A DNA stretch of 64,000 bases from Pseudomonas peradeniyensis. GTDB lineage: Bacteria > Pseudomonadota > Gammaproteobacteria > Pseudomonadales > Pseudomonadaceae. Below, piece after piece: positions 10,651 through 18,645 of this stretch. Positions within the stretch are counted from its first letter, which is position 1; every line of letters begins with the position of its first letter. A model generated the notes under the pieces. It did not search any database. It saw only the letters and a list, made by a program, of their open reading frames with translations, and was not told the DNA's origin. The translations under genes were made by a program, and so were the position numbers. The stretch spans positions 124,001 through 188,000 of the forward strand of contig NZ_JABWRJ020000001.1 in NCBI RefSeq assembly GCF_014268935.2, read 5' to 3'.

Positions 10651-13600
10651 AAGGAAGCTTCAACCTCTCGGAGTGGGCGCTGAAGCACCAGTCCTTCGTC
10701 TGGTACCTGATGTTCGTCGGTCTGCTGATGGGGATCTTTTCCTACTTCAACCTTGGTCGTGAGGAGGACCCGTCCTTCACCATCAAGACCATGGTCATCC
10801 AGAGCCGCTGGCCGGGCGCCACCCAGGACGAGACCCTGTACCAGGTCACCGACCGCATCGAGAAGAAGCTCGAGGAACTCGACTCGCTCGACTACGTGAA
10901 GAGCTACACCCGCCCGGGCGAATCCACGGTCTACGTCTACCTGCGCGACACCACCAAGGCCAAGGACATCCCCGAGATCTGGTACCAGGTGCGCAAGAAG
11001 ATCCAGGACATCCGCGGGCAGTTCCCCGCAGGTATCCAGGGGCCGGCCTTCAACGATGAGTTCGGCGACGTGTTTGGCTCGATCTACGCGTTCACCGCCG
11101 ACGGCCTCACCCTGCGCCAGTTGCGCGACTATGTCGAGGTGGCGCGGGCCGAGGTGCGCGAAGTGCCCAACATTGGCAAGGTCGAGCTGATCGGCACCCA
11201 GGACGAAGTGTTGTACCTGAACTTTTCCACCCGCAAGCTGGCCGCACTGGGCATCGATCAGCGCCAGGCCATGCAGGCCCTGCAGCAGCAGAACGCGGTG
11301 ACCCCGGCCGGGGTGATCGAGGCCGGGCCCGAGCGCATCTCGGTGCGCACCACCGGGCAGTTCGCTTCGGAGAAAGACCTGGAGACGGTGAACCTGCGCA
11401 TCAACGACCGGTTCTTCCGCCTGGCCGACATCGCCGATATCGAGCGCGGCTATGTCGACCCGCCTTCACCGATGTTCCGCTTCAATGGCCAGACCGCCAT
11501 TGGCCTGGCGATCGGCATGAAGGCCGGTGCCAACATCGAGGTGTTCGGCGCGGCCCTGAAGGCGCGGATGGACAGCATCGTCCGCGACCTGCCGGTGGGC
11601 GTTGGCGTGCACAACGTGTCCGACCAGGCGGTGGTGGTCAAGCAGGCAGTCGGTGGCTTCACCAGCGCGCTGTTCGAGGCGGTGGTGATCGTGCTGGCGG
11701 TGAGCTTCGTCAGCCTGGGTATTCGCGCGGGGCTGGTGGTGGCTTGCTCGATTCCGCTGGTGCTGGCCATGGTCTTCGTGTTCATGGAGTACAGCGACAT
11801 CACCATGCAGCGGATCTCGCTCGGTGCGCTGATCATCGCCCTGGGGCTGCTGGTGGATGACGCGATGATCACCGTCGAGGTGATGGTCACGCGCCTGGAG
11901 ATGGGCGAGACCAAGGAGCAGGCGGCCACCTTCGCCTACACCTCCACGGCGTTCCCCATGCTCACCGGCACCCTGGTGACGGTGGCCGGCTTCGTGCCGA
12001 TCGGCCTCAACGCCAGTTCCGCCGGCGAGTACACCTACACGCTGTTCGCGGTGATCGCCGTGGCCTTGCTGGTGTCCTGGGTGGTGGCGGTGTTCTTCGC
12101 CCCCGTGCTGGGCGTGCACATTCTCAGCAGCAGCAAGCTCAAACCCCACGAGGCCGAGCCCGGGCGTGTCGGCCGGGCGTTCGAGGGCGGGCTGCTGTGG
12201 TGCATGCGCCACCGCTGGCTGACCATCATCGGCACGGTGCTGCTGTTTGCCCTGTCGATCTTCAGCATGCGCTTCGTGCAGAACCAGTTCTTCCCGTCGT
12301 CGGACCGGCCGGAGATCCTGGTCGACCTGAACCTGCCGCAGAATGCCTCGATCGAGGAAACGCGCAAGGTCGTCGACCGCCTGGAGGCGAGGATCAAGGA
12401 CGACCCGGACCTGGTGCGCTGGAGCACCTATATCGGCCAGGGCGCGATCCGCTTCTACCTGCCCCTCGACCAGCAATTGCAGAACCCGTACTACGCCCAG
12501 CTGGTGATCGTCAGCAAGGGCTTCGAGGAGCGCGAGGGCATGATGCAGCGCCTGCAGAAGCTGCTGCATGAGGAGTTCGTCGGCATCGGCACCAACGTCC
12601 AGTCGCTGGAGATGGGCCCGCCGGTGGGTCGACCGATCCAGTACCGGGTCAGCGGCAAGGACATCGACCAGGTGCGCAGGCACGCCATCGAGCTGGCGAC
12701 CCTGCTCGACAGCAACGAACACATCGGCGAGATGATCTACGACTGGAACGAGCCCGGCAAGGTGCTGCGCATCGAGATCGCCCAGGACAAGGCGCGCCAG
12801 CTGGGCCTGTCGTCCGAGGACGTGGCCAATGTGATGAACAGCATCGTCAGCGGCGTGCCGGTCACCCAGGTCAACGACAACATCTACCTGGTCAATGTGG
12901 TGGCCCGCGCCGAAGACAGCGAGCGCGGCTCGCCGGATACCTTGCAGAACCTGCAGATCGTCACGCCCAGCGGCGCCTCGATTCCGCTGCTGGCCTTCGC
13001 CACCGTGCGCTACGAGCAGGAGCAGCCGCTGGTATGGCGCCGCGACCGCAAGCCGACCATCACCATCAAGGCCTCGGTGGTCGGTGACATCCAGCCCACC
13101 GACCTGGTGGCCGAGCTCAAGCCCGGCATCGATGACTTCGCCAGCAAGCTGCCGGTGGGCTACGACGTGGCCACCGGCGGTACGGTGGAGGAGAGCAGCA
13201 AGGCCCAGGGGCCGATCGCCGACGTTATCCCGCTGATGCTGTTCCTGATGGCGACCTTCCTGATGATCCAGCTGCACAGCGTGCAGAAGCTGTTCCTGGT
13301 GGTCAGCGTCGCGCCCCTGGGGTTGATCGGCGTGGTGCTGGCGCTGGTGCCCACGGGCACGCCGATGGGCTTTGTGGCGATCCTCGGGATCCTCGCCCTG
13401 GCCGGGATCATCATCCGCAACTCGGTGATCCTGGTGACCCAGATCGACGAGTTCGAGGAGCAGGGCTATTCGCCCTGGGATGCGGTGGTGGAGGCGACCA
13501 ATCACCGGCGCCGGCCGATCCTGCTGACGGCCGCGGCGGCGAGCCTGGGCATGATCCCGATCGCACGGGAAGTGTTCTGGGGGCCGATGGCCTACGCCAT

Positions 13601-13700
13601 GATCGGCGGCATCATCAGTGCAACGCTGCTGACGCTGCTGTTCCTGCCGGCGCTGTATGTGGCCTGGTACAAGATCCGCGAGCCAAAGCGCGAGTCCTGA
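10647..13700 (+). CDS. RND efflux pump inner-membrane permease
   Basis: 1017 residues, the normal RND length. Start ATG 10647 overlaps the adaptor stop; an in-frame ATG at 10473 lies deep in the adaptor gene and is rejected. A first membrane helix (about residues 13-31) is followed by a large periplasmic porter domain, a bundle of helices including ALGLLVDDAMITVEVMVTRLEMG with the paired aspartates of the proton relay in TM4, a second porter domain, and a final helix group ending FLPALYVAWYKIREPKRES. It should export hydrophobic compounds with protons as counter-ion. The sequence looks HAE1-like rather than like a heavy-metal pump, but substrates cannot be inferred. The operon lacks a local regulator. 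Confidence 0.92.
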   Translation: MKGSFNLSEWALKHQSFVWYLMFVGLLMGIFSYFNLGREEDPSFTIKTMVIQSRWPGATQDETLYQVTDRIEKKLEELDSLDYVKSYTRPGESTVYVYLRDTTKAKDIPEIWYQVRKKIQDIRGQFPAGIQGPAFNDEFGDVFGSIYAFTADGLTLRQLRDYVEVARAEVREVPNIGKVELIGTQDEVLYLNFSTRKLAALGIDQRQAMQALQQQNAVTPAGVIEAGPERISVRTTGQFASEKDLETVNLRINDRFFRLADIADIERGYVDPPSPMFRFNGQTAIGLAIGMKAGANIEVFGAALKARMDSIVRDLPVGVGVHNVSDQAVVVKQAVGGFTSALFEAVVIVLAVSFVSLGIRAGLVVACSIPLVLAMVFVFMEYSDITMQRISLGALIIALGLLVDDAMITVEVMVTRLEMGETKEQAATFAYTSTAFPMLTGTLVTVAGFVPIGLNASSAGEYTYTLFAVIAVALLVSWVVAVFFAPVLGVHILSSSKLKPHEAEPGRVGRAFEGGLLWCMRHRWLTIIGTVLLFALSIFSMRFVQNQFFPSSDRPEILVDLNLPQNASIEETRKVVDRLEARIKDDPDLVRWSTYIGQGAIRFYLPLDQQLQNPYYAQLVIVSKGFEEREGMMQRLQKLLHEEFVGIGTNVQSLEMGPPVGRPIQYRVSGKDIDQVRRHAIELATLLDSNEHIGEMIYDWNEPGKVLRIEIAQDKARQLGLSSEDVANVMNSIVSGVPVTQVNDNIYLVNVVARAEDSERGSPDTLQNLQIVTPSGASIPLLAFATVRYEQEQPLVWRRDRKPTITIKASVVGDIQPTDLVAELKPGIDDFASKLPVGYDVATGGTVEESSKAQGPIADVIPLMLFLMATFLMIQLHSVQKLFLVVSVAPLGLIGVVLALVPTGTPMGFVAILGILALAGIIIRNSVILVTQIDEFEEQGYSPWDAVVEATNHRRRPILLTAAAASLGMIPIAREVFWGPMAYAMIGGIISATLLTLLFLPALYVAWYKIREPKRES

Positions 13701-13709
13701 CGCGCACTT

Positions 13710-13784
13710 CGTGGGAGCGGGCTTGCCCCGCGATGACGATGGTGAACCCATTCATGTCATCGCGGGGCAAGCCCGCTCCCACGA
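13710..13784. repeat. Paired REP palindrome
   Basis: Inverted REP copies (GTGGGAGCGGGCTTGCCCCG and its complement) separated by about 25 bp, starting 10 bp after the RND pump stop. It sits between the RND operon and the oscA promoter region. Confidence 0.9.
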
Positions 13785-13919
13785 TTCGCAAAAGCAGTTA
13801 TATAAACATTCTTAAACAGTATTTTTAAGAATATCCGCGCCTCACTAGTATTGCCTTCAAGCCAGGCGCAAATCCCCTTCAAACCTCTGCCCGGCACCCT
13901 TACTCACAGGAGAACGAGC

Positions 13920-14102
13920 ATGAGTGCATCTCTGCGCAGCATCGACGGTCAGGACGAAGCCACCATTCTGCGTGAAATCCAGAGCGCACTGCGCGACCTG
14001 CGCTTCGGCGCGGTGGAGATCACCGTGCACAACGCCCAGGTGGTGCAGATCGAACGCAAGGAGAAGTTCCGCCTGCAGCAGCCCGGCAACAAGTCCGGCT
14101 GA
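13920..14102 (+). CDS. oscA: Small sulfur-starvation protein OscA (DUF2292/YezD family)
   Basis: 60 residues. ATG 13920 has CAGGAG about 8 bp upstream; the in-frame ATG at 13851 adds a segment without family character. The sequence SLRSIDGQDEATILREIQSA followed by VEITVHNAQVVQIERKEKFR matches the short DUF2292 fold. In Pseudomonas, oscA lies directly before the sulfate-binding protein gene and is induced by sulfur limitation; it was reported as needed for organosulfur use and chromate tolerance in P. corrugata. Here it stands 48 bp before sbp, the expected context. The upstream stretch (about 13795-13850) is AT-rich (TATAAACATTCTTAAACAGT), a likely promoter. Molecular function is not known. 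Confidence 0.85.
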   Translation: MSASLRSIDGQDEATILREIQSALRDLRFGAVEITVHNAQVVQIERKEKFRLQQPGNKSG

Positions 14103-14150
14103 CACCGCATCACTTCAAAAACTAGAAAAATGCCAATCGGGAGCTTCACC

Positions 14151-15158
14151 ATGTCCATCCGCCGTTATGCGCTTGCCGCCCTGGCCAGTGCCGTTTTTGC
14201 CGGTTCCGCGATCGCCAAGGACTACGAACTGCTGAACGTGTCTTATGACCCGACCCGCGAGCTGTACCAGCAGTACAACGCCGAGTTCATCAAGCACTGG
14301 CAAGCCGCCCACCCGGGCGACAAGGTGAAGATCCAGCAGTCCCACGGTGGTTCGGGCAAGCAGGGGCGCGCGGTCATCGACGGCCTGCGCGCCGACGTGG
14401 TGACCCTGGCCCTGGCCGGCGATATCGACGAGATCGCCAAGCTCGGAAAGACCCTGCCGGAGGACTGGCAGAAGCGCCTGCCGGACGCCAGCACGCCGTA
14501 TACCTCGACCATCGTGTTCCTGGTGCGCAAGGGCAACCCGAAAGGCATCAAGGACTGGGGCGACCTGATCAAGAAGGACGTCTCGGTCATCACTCCCAAC
14601 CCGAAAACCTCCGGCGGCGCCCGCTGGAACTTCCTCGCCGCCTGGGCCTACGGCCTGAAGGCCGGCGGCAATGAAGACAAGGCCAAGGCCTACGTGCAGG
14701 AGCTGTTCAAGCACGTGCCGGTGCTCGATACCGGCGCCCGTGGCTCGACCATCACCTTCGTCAACAACGGCCAGGGCGATGTGCTGCTGGCCTGGGAGAA
14801 CGAGGCCTTCCTGGCGCTGAAGGAAGACGGCGGCGCCGACAAGTTCGAGATCGTCGTGCCTTCGCTGTCGATCCTGGCCGAGCCACCGGTGGCGGTGGTC
14901 GACAAGAACGCCGAGAAGAAGGGCAACGAGAAGATCGCCGAGGAATACCTCAAGCACCTGTACAGCCCAGCTGGCCAGAAGATCGCCGCAGAGAACTTCT
15001 ACCGTCCGCGTGACGCCAAGGTCGCCGCCGAATTCGGCAAGCAGTTCCCGAAACTGGACCTGGTGACCATCGACAAGGACTTCGGCGGCTGGAAGACTGC
15101 GCAGCCGAAGTTCTTCAATGACGGTGGGGTGTTTGATCAGATCTATCAGGCACAGTAA
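14151..15158 (+). CDS. sbp: Periplasmic sulfate/thiosulfate-binding protein
   Basis: 335 residues from ATG 14151 with CGGGAG at 14138-14143; an ATG at 14130 is in frame but lacks a site. The signal peptide ([20 protein letters not shown], cleavage after IA) is followed by [20 protein letters not shown], the family signature. Other family marks are [26 protein letters not shown] and [20 protein letters not shown], which line the sulfate pocket. It delivers sulfate to the CysTWA permease. In Pseudomonas chromosomes I know, cysT, cysW and cysA follow directly; here they are missing and a REP-type repeat plus an unrelated GNAT gene follow, so the permease must lie elsewhere. Confidence 0.93.
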   Translation: MSIRRYALAALASAVFAGSAIAKDYELLNVSYDPTRELYQQYNAEFIKHWQAAHPGDKVKIQQSHGGSGKQGRAVIDGLRADVVTLALAGDIDEIAKLGKTLPEDWQKRLPDASTPYTSTIVFLVRKGNPKGIKDWGDLIKKDVSVITPNPKTSGGARWNFLAAWAYGLKAGGNEDKAKAYVQELFKHVPVLDTGARGSTITFVNNGQGDVLLAWENEAFLALKEDGGADKFEIVVPSLSILAEPPVAVVDKNAEKKGNEKIAEEYLKHLYSPAGQKIAAENFYRPRDAKVAAEFGKQFPKLDLVTIDKDFGGWKTAQPKFFNDGGVFDQIYQAQ

Positions 15159-15485
15159 GCGGTAAGGAGAAGCGGGGCCGCTGTGCGGCCCTTTCGCGAC
15201 ACAAGGCCGCTCCTACAAGAATCCGCGATCCCCTGTAGGAGCGGCCTTGCCGGGGCGCCGGACCGGTCGGAAAGGGGCGCAATGCGCCCCCGGCAATCTC
15301 AAGCCTTGCCCCTATCCAGAGTCCCAAATTGGTCTGGCAACTACCAGCTAATTGGCAGGTAAAAACCAACCATTTATCCGCTATAAAACCCAAGCCCGCA
15401 AGCAACCACCAAGGAAGGCAAGCGCTACGGGCAGGCCGGCCCCCTCACTCATCCACACTGCTTTGCCCAAAAAGGGGTTCCACCA
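15159..15485. other. Gap after sbp: REP-like repeat and a possible operator
   Basis: The first 100 bp hold an inverted repeat of a second REP type (arms ACAAGGCCGCTCCTACA at 15200-15216 and TGTAGGAGCGGCCTTG at 15234-15249). Further on, ATTGGTCTGGCAA (15328-15340) and ATTGGCAGGTAAA (15351-15363) form a direct repeat 23 bp apart, and CTGGCAACTACCAG (15334-15347) is a small palindrome. This may be a regulator site for the GNAT gene. No remnant of cysT is seen. Confidence 0.5.
15198..15250. repeat. REP-like inverted repeat, GTAGGAGCGGCCTTG type
   Basis: Arms of about 16 bp around a 17-bp spacer; the core differs from the main REP family of the window. It lies 40 bp behind the sbp stop, at the point where cysT would normally begin. 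Confidence 0.75.
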
Positions 15486-15956
15486 ATGACCACCACCCAA
15501 CCACCCGTCTTCATCCGCGAAGTGAAGCAAACCGACCTCCAGCCCTGGCACGACTACTGGGCGCAATACCAGGCCTTCTACCAGGTAGACCTGGGCCCAG
15601 CCATCACCGAGCGCACCTGGGCCCGTTTCTTCGACCCTGCCGAACCCATGCACTGCGCCGTGGCCACCGACGGCGAGCGGCTCTTCGGCTTCGTCCACTA
15701 TGTGTTCCACCGCTCGACCTGGGGACGCAACGACTTCTGCTACCTGGAAGACCTGTACGTGTGCCCGAGCGCCCGGGGGCGGATGATCGGCAAGAAACTG
15801 ATCGAGTACGTCCAGGACCAGGCCCGGCAGCAGCAGTGCGACCGGCTGTACTGGCATACCCAGGAGACCAACCGGACTGCGCAGCGGTTGTATGACTGGA
15901 TTGCCGAGAAGCCGGGGGTGATCGAGTACCGGATGCCGTTGGATGTTGCTCACTAA
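15486..15956 (+). CDS. GNAT family N-acetyltransferase
   Basis: 156 residues. The acetyl-CoA binding part is visible as CYLEDLYVCPSARGRMIGKKLIEYVQDQA (motif A, with R-G-R-M-I-G as the pyrophosphate loop, about residues 81-109), followed by CDRLYWHTQETNRTAQRLYDWI, motif B with the usual Asn and Tyr. The N-terminal FIREVKQTDLQPWHDYWAQYQAFYQ is typical of small-molecule GNATs. Substrate is unknown; related enzymes act on amines and amino acids. It is a single-gene unit, preceded by a possible operator and followed by a REP pair. Start chosen at ATG 15486 after a GGGGTTCCACCA stretch, which is a weak site. Confidence 0.85.
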   Translation: MTTTQPPVFIREVKQTDLQPWHDYWAQYQAFYQVDLGPAITERTWARFFDPAEPMHCAVATDGERLFGFVHYVFHRSTWGRNDFCYLEDLYVCPSARGRMIGKKLIEYVQDQARQQQCDRLYWHTQETNRTAQRLYDWIAEKPGVIEYRMPLDVAH

Positions 15957-15989
15957 GGCCATTGTGCTAAGTCCATTGTGAGCAGATAA

Positions 15990-16074
15990 GGGCGTGGGAG
16001 CGGGCTTGCCCTGCGAAGGGGAGCACCGGCTTTGCGGTGCAATCTCCTGCGGCGCAGTGCCACTCCCACGCCCC
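15990..16074. repeat. REP-like inverted repeat
   Basis: Starts GGCGTGGGAGCGGGCTTGCC and ends GCCACTCCCACGCC, with an internal small hairpin (CACCGGCTTTGCGGTG). The right arm has diverged from the left, so this copy seems older than others in the window. Confidence 0.7.
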
Positions 16075-16214
16075 AGCCATTAGAAATCCTCCTTTGAAAT
16101 CTGCCTGAGTCTTACGGTGTTGTCAGACCATTCAGAAAGACGATCCTTTTTATGGCAGAGGAATACTTAATCCAATATTTTGTGCCTTAACTGCGATTTA
16201 TTGAGTTAACACAC

Positions 16215-16535
16215 ATGAAGTTGGATTTAAGTCTTACCAAACCCAGCGAACTCATGAGGGCGTTGTGCGAGCGTTTGCGCACCGAGCGGCTTGCCCAGCA
16301 GATGACGCAAGCGGAGGTAGCCGGTCGCGCAGGTATCGCTACCAATACGGTGTCGAACCTGGAAGCAGGGCGTAATGTCGGGTTCGAAAACCTGGTGCGG
16401 GTTGCCATGGTGCTGGGACGTGGCAAGGAGCTCGAGACCCTGTTCCTGCCCAAGCTCGACAGCCTTGCGCAGTGGCAGCGTTATGAACTGGGGGCCAAGC
16501 GTCAGCGCATTCGCAAGAAACTTGACCAAGATTGA
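16215..16535 (+). CDS. XRE-family HTH regulator, HipB-like (no HipA partner)
   Basis: 106 residues. The region 16-70 is a classic XRE helix-turn-helix: LCERLRTERLAQQMTQAEVA, then GIATNTVSNLEAGRNVGFENLVRVAMVLG. The C-terminal basic tail (LGAKRQRIRKKLDQD) is short. In many proteobacteria regulators of this shape precede a HipA-type kinase toxin; here only about 100 bp follow before the convergent zeta-toxin gene and no hipA-like frame exists. It may be a solitary antitoxin left after loss of its partner, or it may control the neighbouring cassette. Upstream 140 bp are AT-richer than the surroundings, which suggests a promoter and acquired DNA. Confidence 0.75.
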   Translation: MKLDLSLTKPSELMRALCERLRTERLAQQMTQAEVAGRAGIATNTVSNLEAGRNVGFENLVRVAMVLGRGKELETLFLPKLDSLAQWQRYELGAKRQRIRKKLDQD

Positions 16536-16637
16536 GTCTGACAGCCAAGCTACCGACCTCTTGGCGTGGATTCGCGGATCCTGCATCCCACACGACTGTC
16601 GGGAGGGGTTGATGAAGGGGCAGTTACTACGCTGGCT

Positions 16638-17372
16638 TCACGTTTCCAGCACTTTGCTCACATATGCATCCAGGAACCAATCCGGCATTTCATCCTGATG
16701 GAATTCGAGTGCCGTGCCATCGGTTATCTCAGCCAAAAAAATCGATTCGTCACCGGTGTTATCGAAAATGTAGGCGCGGTTGGTGGTCGCGATAGCCTCG
16801 GGCAGCAGTGCCAGGGTGCGGGCGTAGCGCTGGACGATTTTGTCCTTAGGTACGTCGTGTCCGCCGTCTTCGACCCTGTTAGCCACCCTCAGGATATTGA
16901 TCTGGGGTGAGTTGGTTGCGACGAAGTACAGGTAGGTTCGATAACCCTGTTGTTGGGCCTCATTCATGAACCTGACCTTTTCGGCCGACGACATGACAGT
17001 CTCGAAGGTGAAACTGGCTTTACGCTCGAGAAGCTCATGCCGGATGAAGTCCGCAATGACCGAGGCATAGTAGGAGTTCATGGTGATAGCGCGAAGGTCT
17101 ATGCACTGCCCACTAAGCGCTATTGCACCTACGGTGTGCTGCAGCTGCGCCTTGATCAGCAAGGGGTGATTAGCCAGGAAGGTAGTCAGCTTCTGGAGAG
17201 GCGGGCTGATACTGAATTCGGCCAGATTGATGAAGCCGGTTGCACGTGCAGCTTTTTCCAAGTCATCTGCATTGATGTAGGTATTTATCAGGCCTGCCGG
17301 GATCTGATCCTTGATGGTGCTTTTGCCGGAGCCATTGGGCCCGGCAAAAACCCTCAGTTTAGGCGCGCCCAT
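16638..17372 (-). CDS. Zeta-toxin family kinase
   Basis: 244 residues from ATG 17372, which overlaps the end of the upstream small gene by 14 bp in another frame; a longer frame to 17444 runs inside that gene and is rejected. KLRVFAGPNGSGKST is the Walker A (about residues 5-19), INADDLEKAARATG supplies the aspartate expected for substrate deprotonation, and SFTFETVMSSAEKVRFMNEAQQQGYRTYLYFV is the zeta/PezT-like segment after it. RVANRVEDGGHDVPKDKIVQRYARTL contains the arginines that usually bind ATP phosphates. Zeta toxins phosphorylate UDP-activated amino sugars and block wall synthesis; activity here is inferred only. With the upstream 87-residue gene it looks like a two-gene toxin-antitoxin unit. 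Confidence 0.82.
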   Translation of the reverse strand: MGAPKLRVFAGPNGSGKSTIKDQIPAGLINTYINADDLEKAARATGFINLAEFSISPPLQKLTTFLANHPLLIKAQLQHTVGAIALSGQCIDLRAITMNSYYASVIADFIRHELLERKASFTFETVMSSAEKVRFMNEAQQQGYRTYLYFVATNSPQINILRVANRVEDGGHDVPKDKIVQRYARTLALLPEAIATTNRAYIFDNTGDESIFLAEITDGTALEFHQDEMPDWFLDAYVSKVLET

Positions 17373-17622
17373 CGATCTTGCGAACGGTAAGGACCTGGCC
17401 TTTCTGGACCTTGCGCCGTGGCCGGGATTCGACCAACACCTCAACCTGCCCGTCAGCGTGGGTTGCTACGATTCGATCCTGCTCGACGGTAACCACGGTG
17501 TGCCCTGCTGCGACGGCGCGGTAGTAGGCAAGGCGCGTAGCAGCAGCTGCCATTTCTGGAATCTGGCTTTCCAGATTTTCGAGTGCTGCGTCACTGAGCT
17601 GTTTTTTCTGAACGGTTGCCAT
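17359..17622 (-). CDS. Putative antitoxin of the zeta-toxin pair
   Basis: 87 residues from ATG 17622 with AGGAG just upstream on the minus strand. The first half is helical and charged (LSDAALENLESQIPEMAAAATRLAYYRAVAAG), the second half looks like a beta-rich module (VVTVEQDRIVATHADGQVEVLVESRPRRKVQKGQVLTVRK). The stop lies 14 bp inside the toxin gene, and this overlap implies coupled translation, the usual antitoxin-first order. It has no recognisable DNA-binding motif and does not look like the Epsilon antitoxin. Its role is inferred from position and size; neutralisation has not been shown for this sequence. Confidence 0.65.
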   Translation of the reverse strand: MATVQKKQLSDAALENLESQIPEMAAAATRLAYYRAVAAGHTVVTVEQDRIVATHADGQVEVLVESRPRRKVQKGQVLTVRKIDGRA

Positions 17623-17956
17623 GGGGTCTCCTGGGCCAGTCAGGTGCGAAGACGCGATGTGTGCCATTGTAGCGCTGGCTAGCGTTACCAAACAGGGGCG
17701 CGAGGTGTCTTATTGGTACAAGCTATGAGCGCATCGCTCTGCATCGGGTCGTGTCGGTTGTGCATGCCTTCGATGTCGCAAGGCTCATGATCTGCTTTAA
17801 ACTCATCAATGGTCTTGCCCTCGACCACGTGACTGGCATGTTCCAGTCCGGCACATCGATGCCCTTTGTGGCGAGGGCAAGCCCTTCTTCTGCCATTACC
17901 GCTTTGAGTGGGAGCGGGGTTACCCGCGAAGGGCCGCAGAGCGGCCCCTGGGATCT
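17623..17956. other. Intergenic stretch, possibly holding an eroded gene
   Basis: Between the antitoxin start and the BRO-N gene. A REP-like half copy lies at 17908-17945. On the minus strand, about 17688-17870 reads HASHVVEGKTIDEFKADHEP and then CDIEGMHNRHDPMQSDALIA, which looks protein-like but has no start of its own. I do not recognise it and treat it as unassigned. Confidence 0.35.
17908..17945. repeat. Partial REP-like sequence
   Basis: GTGGGAGCGGGGTTACCCGC followed by a short GGGCCGC/GCGGCCC hairpin. Only one arm of the usual pair is present, next to the 3' end of the BRO-N gene. Confidence 0.55.
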
Positions 17957-18493
17957 TCAATCCCCAACCCCATGCAACCGCAACGCCCGCTGCGCACATT
18001 CCTTCCAGCTCAGCTTGCGCCGCTCGGGCACCACCACGGGCCTCTCCGCCGCCATCACCACCGGCATATCCCGCATACGTACCCAAGGCTCACTCTGCCA
18101 ATACAACAGACTCGCCGTATGCCCACCCGGCCAGCACATCCTGCCCAGGCGCGGCAGGTCTTCCAGCGCCGAGTCCTGCCCATCGCGCAGCACCGCCACC
18201 ACCTCATGGGTCAGCCAGTGGCGCAGGTGGCGGTTTTCCGGAATGTGATGATGGGCCAGCAGGGTATAGGCACCGGACTCGCTGACCATGGTGGTCTCGC
18301 TGTACTGGCCGTAGCGCAGCAGCTGAATGGTGCAATGCTGGTCCGGGTCGAGCTTGCGGATGCAGTGTTCGTCGAAGAAGCGCCCGGTCATCCGGCCGAG
18401 TTCGTGGGCGCAAAACCAGGCTTGGGATTCGAGCCAGAGGGTGTGGAGGGGGCGGTTGTGGCGGGTGAAGAGGGTGGAGGAGTAGTGAGTCAT
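17957..18493 (-). CDS. BRO-N domain protein (phage-type)
   Basis: 178 residues from ATG 18493. The N-terminal 100 residues have the BRO-N pattern: an initial beta-hairpin, TLWLESQAWFCAHELGRMTG, then LDPDQHCTIQLLRYGQYSET, MVSESGAYTLLAHHHIPENRHLRHWLTHEVVAVLRDG, in which a conserved SESG[AL]Y and the W-L-T-x-E-V-x helix are typical. BRO-N domains bind DNA and occur mostly in phage antirepressor-like proteins. The C-terminal 70 residues (WPGGHTASLLYWQSEPWVRM and on) are not recognised. No phage structural or integration genes are nearby, so this is a solitary domesticated or relic gene. It points away from the nrdB terminator. Confidence 0.75.
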   Translation of the reverse strand: MTHYSSTLFTRHNRPLHTLWLESQAWFCAHELGRMTGRFFDEHCIRKLDPDQHCTIQLLRYGQYSETTMVSESGAYTLLAHHHIPENRHLRHWLTHEVVAVLRDGQDSALEDLPRLGRMCWPGGHTASLLYWQSEPWVRMRDMPVVMAAERPVVVPERRKLSWKECAQRALRLHGVGD

Positions 18494-18645
18494 GATGGGC
18501 TATCCAAGTCAGGGAGAGCCGTTTCTAACGGGAACGGAATTCCGCCATGTGAGCGTTCTTAGCGCTCAGACAAACTACCGTGGTTTCCTTTGGTTAAGTA
18601 GTGATACGTATGTAGGAGGTTTCTTGATTTTGAGGCTCGGTAAAT

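Noticed and set aside
11466..13751. 761-codon minus-strand frame across the RND pump gene
   Set aside because: Antisense shadow with His/Gln/Arg-rich composition and no domain; the plus-strand gene has all RND motifs.
17685..18086. 133-codon minus-strand frame
   Set aside because: Its start lies inside the BRO-N gene in another frame and it runs through a REP half copy; only the last third looks protein-like, so it is reported as a possible remnant and not as a gene.
16638..18493. Prophage or integrative element between sbp and nrdB
   Set aside because: No integrase, attachment-site repeat, tRNA or structural phage gene was found; only a toxin-antitoxin pair, one regulator and one BRO-N gene.
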